Shown here in pieces: positions 10,319 to 20,057 of a stretch of 46,701 nucleotides of DNA. The position numbers were made by a program, and so were the translations under genes. Where the stretch lies: assembly GCA_903861185.1 (NCBI GenBank), contig CAIOTK010000482.1, forward strand, positions 1 to 46,701, in the 5' to 3' direction. The notes beneath the pieces were generated by a model, which saw nothing but the letters and a program-made list of their open reading frames with translations, made no database searches and was not told where the DNA came from. The stretch comes from an uncultured Opitutia bacterium. GTDB lineage: Bacteria; Verrucomicrobiota; Verrucomicrobiia; Opitutales; Opitutaceae. Position 1 is the stretch's first letter, and the number at the start of each line of letters is the position of its first letter.

Positions 10319-13278
10319 ACCTCCCGCCCCGCCCCAGCCCTCGTTTCCTCTACTTGGTTGTCAGCCTCTTGGCGCTGGCATTGCCCCTGACTGCCGCTGA
10401 ACCCGGCGGCTTGACGGGCACCGTCAGCAACGCCGCCACGCGCAACCTGCTCCCTGGTGCGCGGGTGGAGATTGTCCAGCTCGGGCTCTCCGCGCTTACC
10501 GACGACACGGGCCGTTACGTCCTGACCGGAATTCCCGCCGGCAGCCACGAACTGGCTGTGACGTATATCGGCTTGGATGCCAGCCGGCGCACCGTGACGG
10601 TCGCGGCGGGCCAGCGGGTGACGCAGGACTTCGATCTCACGACCGGCATCTACAAGCTGGATCAGTTCAAAGTGGTCGGGGAACGCGAGGGCGACGCCGC
10701 CGCGATCACGGCCTACCGCAACTCCGAGAACCTCAAGAACATCGCGGCCACGGACTCGTTCGGAAACCTGCCCAATCTCAACGCGGGCGAGGTCGCGATC
10801 CGACTACCCGGAATCTACGGCGAGCTCGATGCTGGCGGCAACCTCTCGGGCTTCAATGTCCGCGGGATGGGGCCGGGGCTCAACAGCGTCACGATGGACG
10901 GCGGCCTGATGACCGGGCAGGGCGGCATGGGGCGCTCGATCTTCGTTAACAACATCACGGGCGCGATGTTCGAGCAGGTGGAGTTGGTGAAGGGCCATAC
11001 TCCGGACAAGGGTGCGGACTCCCTCGGCGGGACCATCAACTTCAAGAGCCGTTCCCCGCTCTCGATGCGCGAGAAACGCCGCATCACGTACACCCTGACG
11101 GGCCGTCTCGCCCCGTCCTTCACCCAGCAAATTCCGATGCGCGAGGATCGCCGTCTGCACGGGCTGTTCACCCTCGGCTATCAGGAGGTCTTCGACGTCC
11201 TCGGGGGCAGCCGTAACCTTGGGGTCTCGCTGACCCTCTTCAATAGCGAGACCGCGATCGGCTCTTTCTTCACGACGCGGGATTACCAGAATACCGTCAC
11301 CCAGCCCGCTTTTCTCTGGGATTACCGCTGGGACGACCTCTACAACCACCGCCGGCAGAAGAACGTAACGCTGAAAGCGGACTACCGGCTGACCCCCGCG
11401 ACCAAACTTTCTTTCCTGACCACCTACATCGATCACTCGGAAGTCTACCGCCGCCAGTACGCGGTCCGTGCCTTCACCAATGGGCAGTCCCAGGACACGG
11501 TGCCGAGCGCGACCACCAGCATCGTGCCCGGCTATACCTCGCGGATCACAACCGTCCGCCCGGTGGCCTCCTCGGTCATCGACGTGACGATGACGGGGCC
11601 GAATAATTTCTTCAACCGGCTCCGTCGGGTAGACTTTGGCGTCGAGCACGAACAGGGCCGACTGTTCCTCGAGGCCAACACCCGCTACACCCAGACCCAT
11701 ATCAATATTGGCAACGGCGAAGGCGCGGTGCTCACCAATCGCATCAGCGGCACGGGCTGGATCATCGATCGCACCCGCTCCGACCTCTACCCGCAGTTCC
11801 TCGCCAACGGCGGGTTGGATTTCACCAATCCGGCCAACTACCGGCCGACGGCCAACGGCCTTTCCAACCAGAACGACCAGCAGATCCACGAGGTCGCCGA
11901 GGCCCGGGTCGACGCCCGCTACACGCTGCCGGTCTCCGCGCCCGTCTTCGCCAAGGCGGGAGTGCACTGGCGCGAGCAGCACGTTGGCGTGCGCAGCGCC
12001 TCCCGCCGCTGGAGCTACACCGGTACCGCGCCGCTGCCGCACGATCCTAATCTGTTGACGATGGACCGGCAAATGACCGGTCGCGCGATCCCGCAATGGG
12101 AGGCCTCTTGGTTCATGCGTTCCCGCGAGGTCGCCGATCCCTCTCTCTGGCGCGAGGACCTCTACTTCCGTGCCACCACCGGTTACACGAGCTATCGCGA
12201 TGTGGTGGAGACCGTCACCGCGCCCTATCTGATGACGCAGGGTAAGCTCGGGCGCGAAGGCTGGGCCGGGCGGACCGGTTTCCTCGGCGGCGTGCGGTGG
12301 GAGAAGACGGAAAATGAATCTGACGGCTGGGTCCGGGCTCGCGTGCTCAGTACCGCGGCGCAGCAGACGGCCGACCCCGCCGGTTCGGCGCTGCGGGACT
12401 ACGCCAACAATCGCCGAAAGGTCACCGGGGAGTACACTAAGGGCTTCCCAAGTGTGCACGCGTGGCATGACTGGAGCGCCAACCTAAAGACCCGACTAAG
12501 TTGGTCCTCCAGCTTCGGTCGTCCTGCCTTCGGCAATCTTTCCCCTGCCGAGACCCCGAATGAGAACCAGCGGTCCATCACGATCAACAATCCCTCTTTG
12601 CTGCCCCAGACTGCGCGCAACTGGGACGCCACCCTCGAATATTACTTCGAGCCCGTGGGTAATCTGACGGTGGGCTGGTTCCACAAGGAGATCCGCGATT
12701 ACATCGTGAGCGGAATCGATTCGGGCACGGTCGGTACCGGCACGGATAATGGCTATAACGGGGAGTATGCCGGTTGGACTATCCTGAGCTCCGCCAATGC
12801 GGGCACGGCGATCGTGCAGGGGTGGGAGTTCAGCTATCAGCAGCAGTTCACCTTCTTGCCGGGGGCGCTCAAGGGTCTGAGCGGAATGATCAACTACACG
12901 CTCCTCGACACGCACGGGAACTATGGCGGCACGGGCCGGCGTGGCACCGGCCAAGTCGCTGGGTTCGTGCCGCGCACGGCCAACGCGAGCCTGAGCTGGC
13001 GCTACCGTGGCTTTAGCACTCGGCTGCTGGTGAATTACGGGGGCGAGTACCTGCAGGCGTACAGCGCCGCGTCTGTCGCCCGTAACCTCTACCGGATGGA
13101 GCGGACGCTGATTAACCTGGGGGTCGCCTACCAACTGCGGCCTACGCTGAATTTTACCGTCGATATCGATAACCTCACCAATGTGCCGCAGCGGCGTTAC
13201 CGCGGGGTGCCCGAGAACATGGAGTACTACAACTACCCGGGCACCACGCTGACGTTCGGGATCAACGGCCGCTTCTGA
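10315..13278 (+). CDS. TonB-dependent receptor with N-terminal carboxypeptidase-regulatory-like domain
   Basis: MNLPPRPSPRFLYLVVSLLALALPLTAAEPGGLTGTVSNAATRNLLPGARVEI...; KLDQFKVVGEREG TonB-box-like; plug IRLPGIYGELDAGGNLSGFNVRGMGPGLNSVTMDG; barrel ending TLTFGINGRF. Confidence 0.91.
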   Translation: MNLPPRPSPRFLYLVVSLLALALPLTAAEPGGLTGTVSNAATRNLLPGARVEIVQLGLSALTDDTGRYVLTGIPAGSHELAVTYIGLDASRRTVTVAAGQRVTQDFDLTTGIYKLDQFKVVGEREGDAAAITAYRNSENLKNIAATDSFGNLPNLNAGEVAIRLPGIYGELDAGGNLSGFNVRGMGPGLNSVTMDGGLMTGQGGMGRSIFVNNITGAMFEQVELVKGHTPDKGADSLGGTINFKSRSPLSMREKRRITYTLTGRLAPSFTQQIPMREDRRLHGLFTLGYQEVFDVLGGSRNLGVSLTLFNSETAIGSFFTTRDYQNTVTQPAFLWDYRWDDLYNHRRQKNVTLKADYRLTPATKLSFLTTYIDHSEVYRRQYAVRAFTNGQSQDTVPSATTSIVPGYTSRITTVRPVASSVIDVTMTGPNNFFNRLRRVDFGVEHEQGRLFLEANTRYTQTHINIGNGEGAVLTNRISGTGWIIDRTRSDLYPQFLANGGLDFTNPANYRPTANGLSNQNDQQIHEVAEARVDARYTLPVSAPVFAKAGVHWREQHVGVRSASRRWSYTGTAPLPHDPNLLTMDRQMTGRAIPQWEASWFMRSREVADPSLWREDLYFRATTGYTSYRDVVETVTAPYLMTQGKLGREGWAGRTGFLGGVRWEKTENESDGWVRARVLSTAAQQTADPAGSALRDYANNRRKVTGEYTKGFPSVHAWHDWSANLKTRLSWSSSFGRPAFGNLSPAETPNENQRSITINNPSLLPQTARNWDATLEYYFEPVGNLTVGWFHKEIRDYIVSGIDSGTVGTGTDNGYNGEYAGWTILSSANAGTAIVQGWEFSYQQQFTFLPGALKGLSGMINYTLLDTHGNYGGTGRRGTGQVAGFVPRTANASLSWRYRGFSTRLLVNYGGEYLQAYSAASVARNLYRMERTLINLGVAYQLRPTLNFTVDIDNLTNVPQRRYRGVPENMEYYNYPGTTLTFGINGRF

Positions 13279-13289
13279 GCGACTGAGCT

Positions 13290-15071
13290 TCAGGGCGCGG
13301 ATTTCCGCCGCGCGGCGGTCCAGTCCGCCACCACCTGCTCCAACACTGCCAAGGGGACGGAGCCGGTGGTGAGGACTGCGTCGTGGAAATCCGGCAGAGA
13401 GAACGCGGCCCCGAGCGCCGCGCGCGCCCGCTCTCGGATTTCGAGGATGCGCAGCATCCCGATCATATAGGAACAGGCTTGGCCCGGGTTGGTGATGTAG
13501 CGTTCCACTTCCGCGGCGCTGATGCCATAGGCGATCGCCTGCTCGCGGGTCCATCCCAAGGTGTGGAGGCCTGTGTCGACCACGAGGCGGCGGGCGCGGA
13601 ACAGTTCCGAACCGATCGCGCCGAGCTTGCCCACGGGATCGCCCGCATACCAGCCTTGCTCCACCGCGAGGCGTTCGGCGTAGAGACCCCAGCCCTCGCT
13701 GTGCGCGCTGATCCCCCCAAAGGTGCGGCGCGCGCGGAAGCGCGGCAGGTCTCGCTGCTCCTGCTGGATGGCGAGTTGGAAGTGATGACCGGGCACCGCC
13801 TCGTGGTAGGCTAGGCTACGCATCCGGGCCCCGTAGAAGAAGACATTGCCCGGTAGTGGCACCCAGAAAATCCCCGGGCGGCTACCGTCGGGCGGAGGTA
13901 CGGTGTAGTAGGCAGAGGCGACCCGCTCGGTGAGCGGTGGTACGCGCCGCACTTCAACCGGCGCCAGAGGCCGGCGGTTGAACAATCCTGCGCTACGCTG
14001 CTCGGCGTCGCGGATGTATTCCGTGTAGCGCGCAATCAGCTCCGCGCGCGGATCCGCCGCCTCGACGAGTGGGCCCTGCGTCGCCTTCGCCATCCGCTCA
14101 TTGAAGGTGCCTCCGGTGTGGCCTAGCTGCCGTAAAATTTCTTCCGCCTCCGCTTCTAGTCGGGCCACCTCCCGCCGGCCAATGGCGTGAATCTCGGCCG
14201 CGCCGAGCTCCGTCGTCGTGAAACCGCGCAGGGCAGCGGCGTAGGCCTCTGCCCCTTGCGGCAAACGATTCCACCCGGCCTCCTGCGCTGCGCCCGGGAG
14301 CACGTCCTCAACCCAGGCCAACACCCGCTGGTAGGCGGGGCGAATCTCCTCTGCTACCAGCGTCCGCGCTTTTGCCAGCGCCTCCGCTTGCGCCTCTGGA
14401 GCGAGACCCTCGATCGCCTTCATCCGTTCGCCCAACGTCGTCGCTAGGGGATTCGCAGCAGGCGCGTGATCGAGGAACATCCGCAGCTGGGTCTGCACCC
14501 GCTCTAAAATAAATCGCGGTGGCACGAATCCGCGCTGGGCGGATGCGCGGGCCAAACCTAGTCCCTCGTCCAGCCGGGGGGCGAACCGAGTCAGCCGCGC
14601 GAGATAGCGGGTCACGTCAGACGACCGGCGCCAGCTGGCGCGCTCGGTCAGTGACTCCACCAATGCCACGTGCAGCCCACGACGCTGTTCGAAAAGGGCG
14701 AGGTTCTGGTGGTCATCGAAGGCGGCCGCCTCCACGACGCGCTCGAGCTGCCAACGTAGCATCGCGGCCGAAACCCGCTGCGCGGGCGAAAGCCCTTCGC
14801 CCGGCCAGCGTGCCAAACCCGCCAAACCCTCCTTTGCCAGCCGCAGGCGGCGGTCGCGCCGCGCTTGCAGGCCCTCGCTCCAGAGGGAGCTCGCCTCGTC
14901 GTCCTCGCCACTGCTTGCGGCGGAGTCGGCTCCAGTTGCCGGGTCCCGAATCCAGTCAGCCGTCAATTGGTTGACCCAGCCGTCAAAGGTATCCGGAGGG
15001 GCGGGGCGTTGGGCCCCGGGCAGCAGCGAGGTGAGGCAGCACAAGAGCGCGAAGGCGCGGGGAAAGCTCAT
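13290..15071 (-). CDS. DUF885 family protein (putative metallopeptidase), secreted
   Basis: MSFPRAFALLCCLTSLLPGAQ signal; YHEAVPGHHFQLAIQQE zinc-like motif; EGWGLYAERLAVEQGWY typical of DUF885. Confidence 0.87.
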   Translation of the reverse strand: MSFPRAFALLCCLTSLLPGAQRPAPPDTFDGWVNQLTADWIRDPATGADSAASSGEDDEASSLWSEGLQARRDRRLRLAKEGLAGLARWPGEGLSPAQRVSAAMLRWQLERVVEAAAFDDHQNLALFEQRRGLHVALVESLTERASWRRSSDVTRYLARLTRFAPRLDEGLGLARASAQRGFVPPRFILERVQTQLRMFLDHAPAANPLATTLGERMKAIEGLAPEAQAEALAKARTLVAEEIRPAYQRVLAWVEDVLPGAAQEAGWNRLPQGAEAYAAALRGFTTTELGAAEIHAIGRREVARLEAEAEEILRQLGHTGGTFNERMAKATQGPLVEAADPRAELIARYTEYIRDAEQRSAGLFNRRPLAPVEVRRVPPLTERVASAYYTVPPPDGSRPGIFWVPLPGNVFFYGARMRSLAYHEAVPGHHFQLAIQQEQRDLPRFRARRTFGGISAHSEGWGLYAERLAVEQGWYAGDPVGKLGAIGSELFRARRLVVDTGLHTLGWTREQAIAYGISAAEVERYITNPGQACSYMIGMLRILEIRERARAALGAAFSLPDFHDAVLTTGSVPLAVLEQVVADWTAARRKSAP

Positions 15072-15129
15072 AGGAGAGGCGAAGAACGAAGCAGAAAGGG
15101 GCGTCCGCCCCAAGCCTGCGTCAGGCGGC

Positions 15130-16641
15130 TTAGAGGTAGGGCAGGAAAAGGCGAGCCACGCCATCGCGCAGCTTTGCCGGCAGGGAGCGCCCTGCCAACC
15201 GTTCGGCGGTTACCGGGCGGGAGCGTTGGCGCCGTGATTCGGCTGCCGCGCCCAGCGCCGCGCCGATCCGGGGATCGAAACCCTCCAGCACAAACTCGAA
15301 ATTAAGCCGGAGGCTACGTGCGTCCCAATTGGCGGATCCTAAGAGGAACCAAACATCGTCCACGACCAGCAGCTTGGTGTGATCGAACGGCTCCGGTTGG
15401 AACCAAACTCTACAACCGCCTTCAAGCACCTGCCAAAGGTTGGCGCGCACGGCCCAATCCACGTGGGGCAGATCCCCGCGAGCCGGAAGGATGACATCCA
15501 CCTCCACCCCGCGGAGGGCCGCGGCACTAAGCGCCGCGATAAGCGGAGCATCCGGCAGGAAGTAGGGGGAGACGATTCGCACCCGGCGTTGCGCGGCGTG
15601 GAGCGCACCCTGCAGCACCCATCGTAGCCGATCGCCTCGCTCGTCGGGCCCGGCCGCGATGCCTCGTAGGGGCGTCGTGCCGATGGGATACGGAGCGGGA
15701 AACCAGGCCTCCCCGCGCAAGCTCTCACCGGTCGCAAAATGCCAATCCTCCGCAAATACCTCCGCCAACTGCGCCACCGCCGGGCCGCGGAGCCGAGCGT
15801 GCAAGTCGCCACCGGCGGCGGCCGGGGCGTCAGGCCGCCAGTAGCGCGCGTCGATATTCAACCCGCCGGTGAACCCGGTGCAGCCGTCCACGATCAGAAT
15901 CTTGCGGTGGTTCCGCAGGTGGATCGCGCTCCAGCGCGCCGGGATGAGCGGTGGATTGAAGACGCCGACTGTCACCCCCGAGGCGCGCAGCGCAGGGGCG
16001 GCCCCGCCGCGGGTGAAGCGCACATCAAAGTCATCAATCAGCACCCGGACCGCGACGCCCCTGGTCCGGGCCCGGGCTAAAGCAGCTACGAAATCCTGAC
16101 CGATGCCTGCCCCGTCGAAGATATAGGAGGCCAGCCCGATCGAGCGTTCCGCGCTCTCGATCGCCGCGAGCATCGCGGGATAAGCCACCGCGCCCCCGTC
16201 CAGAATCTCTAGTGCGTTCCCCGCGGTGAGTGGCCGGCCAGCCACGCGGTCGAGCAGCCGCTGCAGTCCATCCCAAGGGGGGGACTCGGGGAGTCGCGTG
16301 GGAAAGTTCGCTACCGCCGTAGTGCCGGTCCAGCGGCGATGACGTCTGCGCAACCGGCCAGCCCGGCGTTCTACTCGGTTAATGCCCAAGAGCAGATAAA
16401 GCACCGATCCAGCCAAGGGGAGTATCCAGATCAGGATGACCCAGATCGCGGACGAGCGCGAATCTCGCTTGTAAAGGATCGCGTGCCCCGAGGCCGCGAG
16501 AGCGATTGTGAGCAGCACGCCCGCGAGCCACGCCTGCAGGGGCGCTTCAAGGACGCCCAGCGCGGCGAGGGGAAGGGGAGGGGGGGCGAATATCACGGCT
16601 CCGGACTCATCCACCGTGCGCCCACCCGCAGCGCGAGTCAA
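15130..16641 (-). CDS. Cardiolipin synthase-like phospholipase D family protein
   Basis: Two N-terminal TM segments; two HKD motifs (HLRNHRKILIVDGCTGFTGGLN and FDHTKLLVVDDVWFLLGSANWDARSL). Confidence 0.9.
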   Translation of the reverse strand: MTRAAGGRTVDESGAVIFAPPPLPLAALGVLEAPLQAWLAGVLLTIALAASGHAILYKRDSRSSAIWVILIWILPLAGSVLYLLLGINRVERRAGRLRRRHRRWTGTTAVANFPTRLPESPPWDGLQRLLDRVAGRPLTAGNALEILDGGAVAYPAMLAAIESAERSIGLASYIFDGAGIGQDFVAALARARTRGVAVRVLIDDFDVRFTRGGAAPALRASGVTVGVFNPPLIPARWSAIHLRNHRKILIVDGCTGFTGGLNIDARYWRPDAPAAAGGDLHARLRGPAVAQLAEVFAEDWHFATGESLRGEAWFPAPYPIGTTPLRGIAAGPDERGDRLRWVLQGALHAAQRRVRIVSPYFLPDAPLIAALSAAALRGVEVDVILPARGDLPHVDWAVRANLWQVLEGGCRVWFQPEPFDHTKLLVVDDVWFLLGSANWDARSLRLNFEFVLEGFDPRIGAALGAAAESRRQRSRPVTAERLAGRSLPAKLRDGVARLFLPYL

Positions 16642-16702
16642 AGGCGGCGTGCCGACCCGGATTGCCGTTGACCCCCGCGGTGGCCGCCCGATTGATCAAG
16701 GG

Positions 16703-18112
16703 ATGGTGCCGAGCGTGCTGATCGTCGACGACGAGAAACACACCCGCGAGGGCCTGCAGCAGGCGCTGGCGGAAAATTTCGATGTGACCGTCGCCGCGAA
16801 CGCGGACGAGGCCTTCAACCTGCTCGACAGCCAGCCCTACGATGTCGTGCTCACGGACCTACGGATGCCGGGCAAGTCTGGTCTCAAGGTCATCGACAAA
16901 GCGCTCTCCCTGCCCCAGCGCCCGGCGGTGCTGATGATGACCGCCTACGGCAACATTGAGACGGCCGTCGAGGCGATGAAGCGCGGGGCGGTGGATTTCC
17001 TGACTAAACCGGTGAACATCGAGCGGCTAGAGGTGCTCATCCAGCGGGCCCTGAAGACGCGCACACTCGAGGTGGAAGTCCGCCAACTGCACGAACGGCT
17101 CGACGAGAAGTTCAACTTTGAGGGGATCATAGGGGGCTCGGGCGCGCTGCGTGGGGTGATCGAGCGCGTGCGGCTGGTCGCTCCCTCGCGGGCCACCATT
17201 CTGGTCGAAGGCGAGTCCGGCACGGGCAAGGAGCTGATTGCGCAGGCGATTCATCAAGTGAGCCCGCGCGCGCGCGGTGCCTTCGTTGCGGTGCATTGTG
17301 CGGCGCTCTCGGAAAACCTGCTCGAAAGTGAGCTGTTTGGCCACGAGCGTGGCGCGTTCACGGGGGCTACCGAGCGGCGGGTCGGGCGGTTCGAGTCCGC
17401 CGATGGCGGTACGCTGTTCCTCGATGAGATCGGCGAGATTTCCGCCTCCACCCAGGTCAAACTCCTACGTTTCCTCGAGACGAAGGCGATCGAGCGAGTC
17501 GGCGGCTCGAAACCCCTTGAGCTGGACGTACGCTTGGTGGCTGCGACCAATCGGGACCTTGAGGCGATGGTCCGCCAGGGGCGTTTCCGCGAGGACCTCT
17601 TCTTCCGGCTAAATGTCATCCGTATCCGGATGCCGCCGCTGCGGGAGCGGCCGGACGATATCCCACTGCTACTCGCGCATTTCATCCGTCAGTTTTCCGG
17701 CGAGAACGGCGTACCGGCCCTTGCGGTTGAGCCGGGTGCACTCCGCACCCTCCAGCGTTACCACTGGCCTGGGAACATCCGTGAATTGCGTAACTTCTGT
17801 GAGAACGCCGTGGTGCTGCGCCGCGGCGGTAGCATTTCCGAGTACGATCTGGAGCCGCGTTTCCGCGGCGAACCCGCCGCACCCTCGCCGGCCGCCGCCT
17901 CACCGCTCGCGCTCGGTCCTGCGCCGGAGGTTTCTACTCCTCTTCCGCCCACCGCCTCGCTCTCCGTCGAAGCCAACGAGAAGCGCCTGCTCCGTGAGGC
18001 GCTGCTCAAGGCACGCGGCAACCGGACTCGCGCCGCGGAGTTGCTCGGCCTCAGCCGCCGGACGCTCCACCGCAAGCTGGCCCAGTGGCCGGAGCTCGAC
18101 GTGATCGACTGA
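16703..18112 (+). CDS. Sigma-54-dependent response regulator (NtrC family)
   Basis: Receiver [18 protein letters not shown]...[17 protein letters not shown]+ Walker [15 protein letters not shown] motif; C-terminal Fis-type [29 protein letters not shown]. Confidence 0.95.
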   Translation: MVPSVLIVDDEKHTREGLQQALAENFDVTVAANADEAFNLLDSQPYDVVLTDLRMPGKSGLKVIDKALSLPQRPAVLMMTAYGNIETAVEAMKRGAVDFLTKPVNIERLEVLIQRALKTRTLEVEVRQLHERLDEKFNFEGIIGGSGALRGVIERVRLVAPSRATILVEGESGTGKELIAQAIHQVSPRARGAFVAVHCAALSENLLESELFGHERGAFTGATERRVGRFESADGGTLFLDEIGEISASTQVKLLRFLETKAIERVGGSKPLELDVRLVAATNRDLEAMVRQGRFREDLFFRLNVIRIRMPPLRERPDDIPLLLAHFIRQFSGENGVPALAVEPGALRTLQRYHWPGNIRELRNFCENAVVLRRGGSISEYDLEPRFRGEPAAPSPAAASPLALGPAPEVSTPLPPTASLSVEANEKRLLREALLKARGNRTRAAELLGLSRRTLHRKLAQWPELDVID

Positions 18113-18128
18113 GGCCCTGCGACGCGGC

Positions 18129-19487
18129 TCAGACCTGGTAGGCCTGCAGCGGTTGTGGGTCGAGGACGCGGTCGGGGCCGAGTTGCCGCGTCAGCTGCTC
18201 CGCGAACCAGGCCCGGGCGGGCGGGTCGCCGTGCGTCAGCACGATCTTCCGCGCCTGCGTTTGCAGGACAAACTCCAGCAATTCCTCGCGGTCCGCGTGG
18301 CCGCTGAGCTCGAAGCGTTCCACGTGGGCGCGGACCTTGGACTTCACGTTTGCCGCGGCGAACAGAAAGTCTTCCCCGGGCTTGGTCGCCAGCAGCTGGC
18401 CACCTGGGGTGTCAGGGTCGCAGTAGCCGACGAACCCGATCGTGTTCCGCGCCTGACCGAGCATCCCGGAGGCGAGCAGGTAGCTCGGGGTCTTCTCCAC
18501 CATCATCCCGGAGCTTACGACATAGATGGAGCGGGGCGCGGGTTCCGCGCCGGGCTTCAGTTGCCGGGGCAGCGGCTTCACCTTAAGATCCTTCAGGATG
18601 TTCCGGTTGAACTGCACGTGCTTGGTCTTCCGCGCGATCTCGTCAAAGTAGTTCGCTAGATCCACGCCCAGCCCGCCGGTGTAGATGGAGCAGTCGGCGA
18701 GGCGGCCGAACTTGCGGGCGTCGTGCAGGATCGCGAACAGCTCCTGCATCCGGCCCAGCGCGAAGACGGGCAGCAGCAGGGAACCACCCCGGTGCAGGGT
18801 GTCATTTGCGGTCGCAACCAGACGGGCCACTTCGTGCACCCGCTCCTTGCCCGCCGGCCGCTCGGTCGATCCGCGGGTGGTCTCGGTCACGACCGTGTCG
18901 AAGTGCCCCGCCGGGAATTTCGCGCCCGCCAGCGTACGCTGGTTCTCAAAGAGGACGTCTCCGGTGAAGAAAATGCTCCGATGCTTATGGTGCAGCTCGA
19001 CGCCGGCGGCGCCCGCCACGTGGCCCGCCGGGTGGAAGATGATCTCGATCTCGTCGCGGCTGCCGCGGAACCGCTTCGCCTGGCCGTAGGGTAGGCCCGT
19101 GAGGCGTCGCGCGTGGCGGTCGATTTCGTCGTGCGTGAAGAGGGGGTAGTCGGGGATGTTCTCTTCCTCCTTCTGCCGCAGCATCACATTAGCCGAATTA
19201 TGGAGCATGCGCTCGATCAGCATCCGGCTGGACGTAGTCATCACCACCGGCGCTTGGCGCTGCTCACGCAGCAAAACCGGCAGGCTGCCGATATGGTCGA
19301 GGTGGCAATGGGTGATGATGATCAGATCCAGCTCGATCCCGCGAAGGGGCGCGAAGTCCGGGGTCGCCAGGCGGCCGACCTCCTTCGGGTTAAGCCCGCA
19401 ATCGATCAGGATCTTGAGGTCGCCGAGCTGGACGAACAACGCGTTGGCGCCGATGCCGCCCGCGCGGTTCAGGTCAATAAGCTTCAT
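18129..19487 (-). CDS. MBL-fold/beta-CASP RNA-processing exonuclease-like protein
   Basis: MKLIDLNRAGGIGANALFVQLGDLKILIDCGLNP...THCHLDHIGSLP; beta-CASP-like ...RSIYVVSSGMM... and C-terminal LSGHADREELLEFV. Confidence 0.87.
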   Translation of the reverse strand: MKLIDLNRAGGIGANALFVQLGDLKILIDCGLNPKEVGRLATPDFAPLRGIELDLIIITHCHLDHIGSLPVLLREQRQAPVVMTTSSRMLIERMLHNSANVMLRQKEEENIPDYPLFTHDEIDRHARRLTGLPYGQAKRFRGSRDEIEIIFHPAGHVAGAAGVELHHKHRSIFFTGDVLFENQRTLAGAKFPAGHFDTVVTETTRGSTERPAGKERVHEVARLVATANDTLHRGGSLLLPVFALGRMQELFAILHDARKFGRLADCSIYTGGLGVDLANYFDEIARKTKHVQFNRNILKDLKVKPLPRQLKPGAEPAPRSIYVVSSGMMVEKTPSYLLASGMLGQARNTIGFVGYCDPDTPGGQLLATKPGEDFLFAAANVKSKVRAHVERFELSGHADREELLEFVLQTQARKIVLTHGDPPARAWFAEQLTRQLGPDRVLDPQPLQAYQV

Positions 19488-19562
19488 TTTGGGCCAGCAG
19501 AAGGCAAAGGGCTGGCGGAAACGAGAACGAAACGCGGGGGCACCGCATTTCCCGCGCACGCT

Positions 19563-19964
19563 TCAGACGGACGGCTCGGTCCCCTCGCGCGGCACTCGCA
19601 ATTCGAACGGCGGCAACACGACGTAAACACGGTTCCCGCGGTCGTCTAGGCCGTGGAAGCTGCCGTGCACGCGGGCGTCGTCGCCGGTCACGTGGAAGCT
19701 GTTGTAGGAAAACTGCTCCCCCGGATCGAGCCGGGGCGTCTCGCCCACGATGCGGTCGCCCTCGATCACCGTGCGGCTGCCATCCGGATTTTCGATCACC
19801 CACTTCCGCCCGAGCAGGGTCACAGTCCGATCTGAGCCATTGCGAATGGTGACGAAGTATACGAACGCGTGCGGCTTGTCCGGCGGTAGGCTGGCTCCGC
19901 CGTGATGGTGGCAGAGACGGTCGAGGTGGGCACTGAGCCCGGGAAGTTCGCTCGGCGGGGACAC
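19563..19964 (-). CDS. apaG: ApaG-like (DUF525) protein
   Basis: FVYFVTIRNGSDRTVTLLGRKWVIENPDGSRTVIEGDRIVGETPRLDPGEQFSYNSFHVTGDDARVHGSFHG matches the ApaG core. Start uncertain; GTG at 19964 proposed, as the track ORF extends into purH. Confidence 0.8.
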   Translation of the reverse strand: MSPPSELPGLSAHLDRLCHHHGGASLPPDKPHAFVYFVTIRNGSDRTVTLLGRKWVIENPDGSRTVIEGDRIVGETPRLDPGEQFSYNSFHVTGDDARVHGSFHGLDDRGNRVYVVLPPFELRVPREGTEPSV

Positions 19965-20057
19965 GCGCTCATCAATGACGCGCGTGTCGCGGGTCGCAAG
20001 CGCCCGCGCGGCTTTCGCGCTTGCTGCGCGCCGTCGAGACGGGGAAGAACACCCGTG

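Larger units (their letters stand above)
10270..10320 (+). repeat. 17-bp tandem repeat (CTCCCACCCCTATGAAC) x3 covering the translation start of the downstream TonB receptor
   Basis: Exact copies at 10270-10286, 10287-10303 and 10304-10320, followed by a degenerate CTCCCGCCCC. Each copy contains ATG (10281, 10298, 10315). Confidence 0.97.

Noticed and set aside
10804-12468. 554-aa minus-strand ORF inside the second TonB receptor
   Set aside because: Antisense shadow ORF; the plus-strand receptor has full domain support.
12496-13554. 352-aa minus-strand ORF spanning the TonB receptor end and DUF885 gene
   Set aside because: Overlaps two well-supported genes in other frames and has no motif support.
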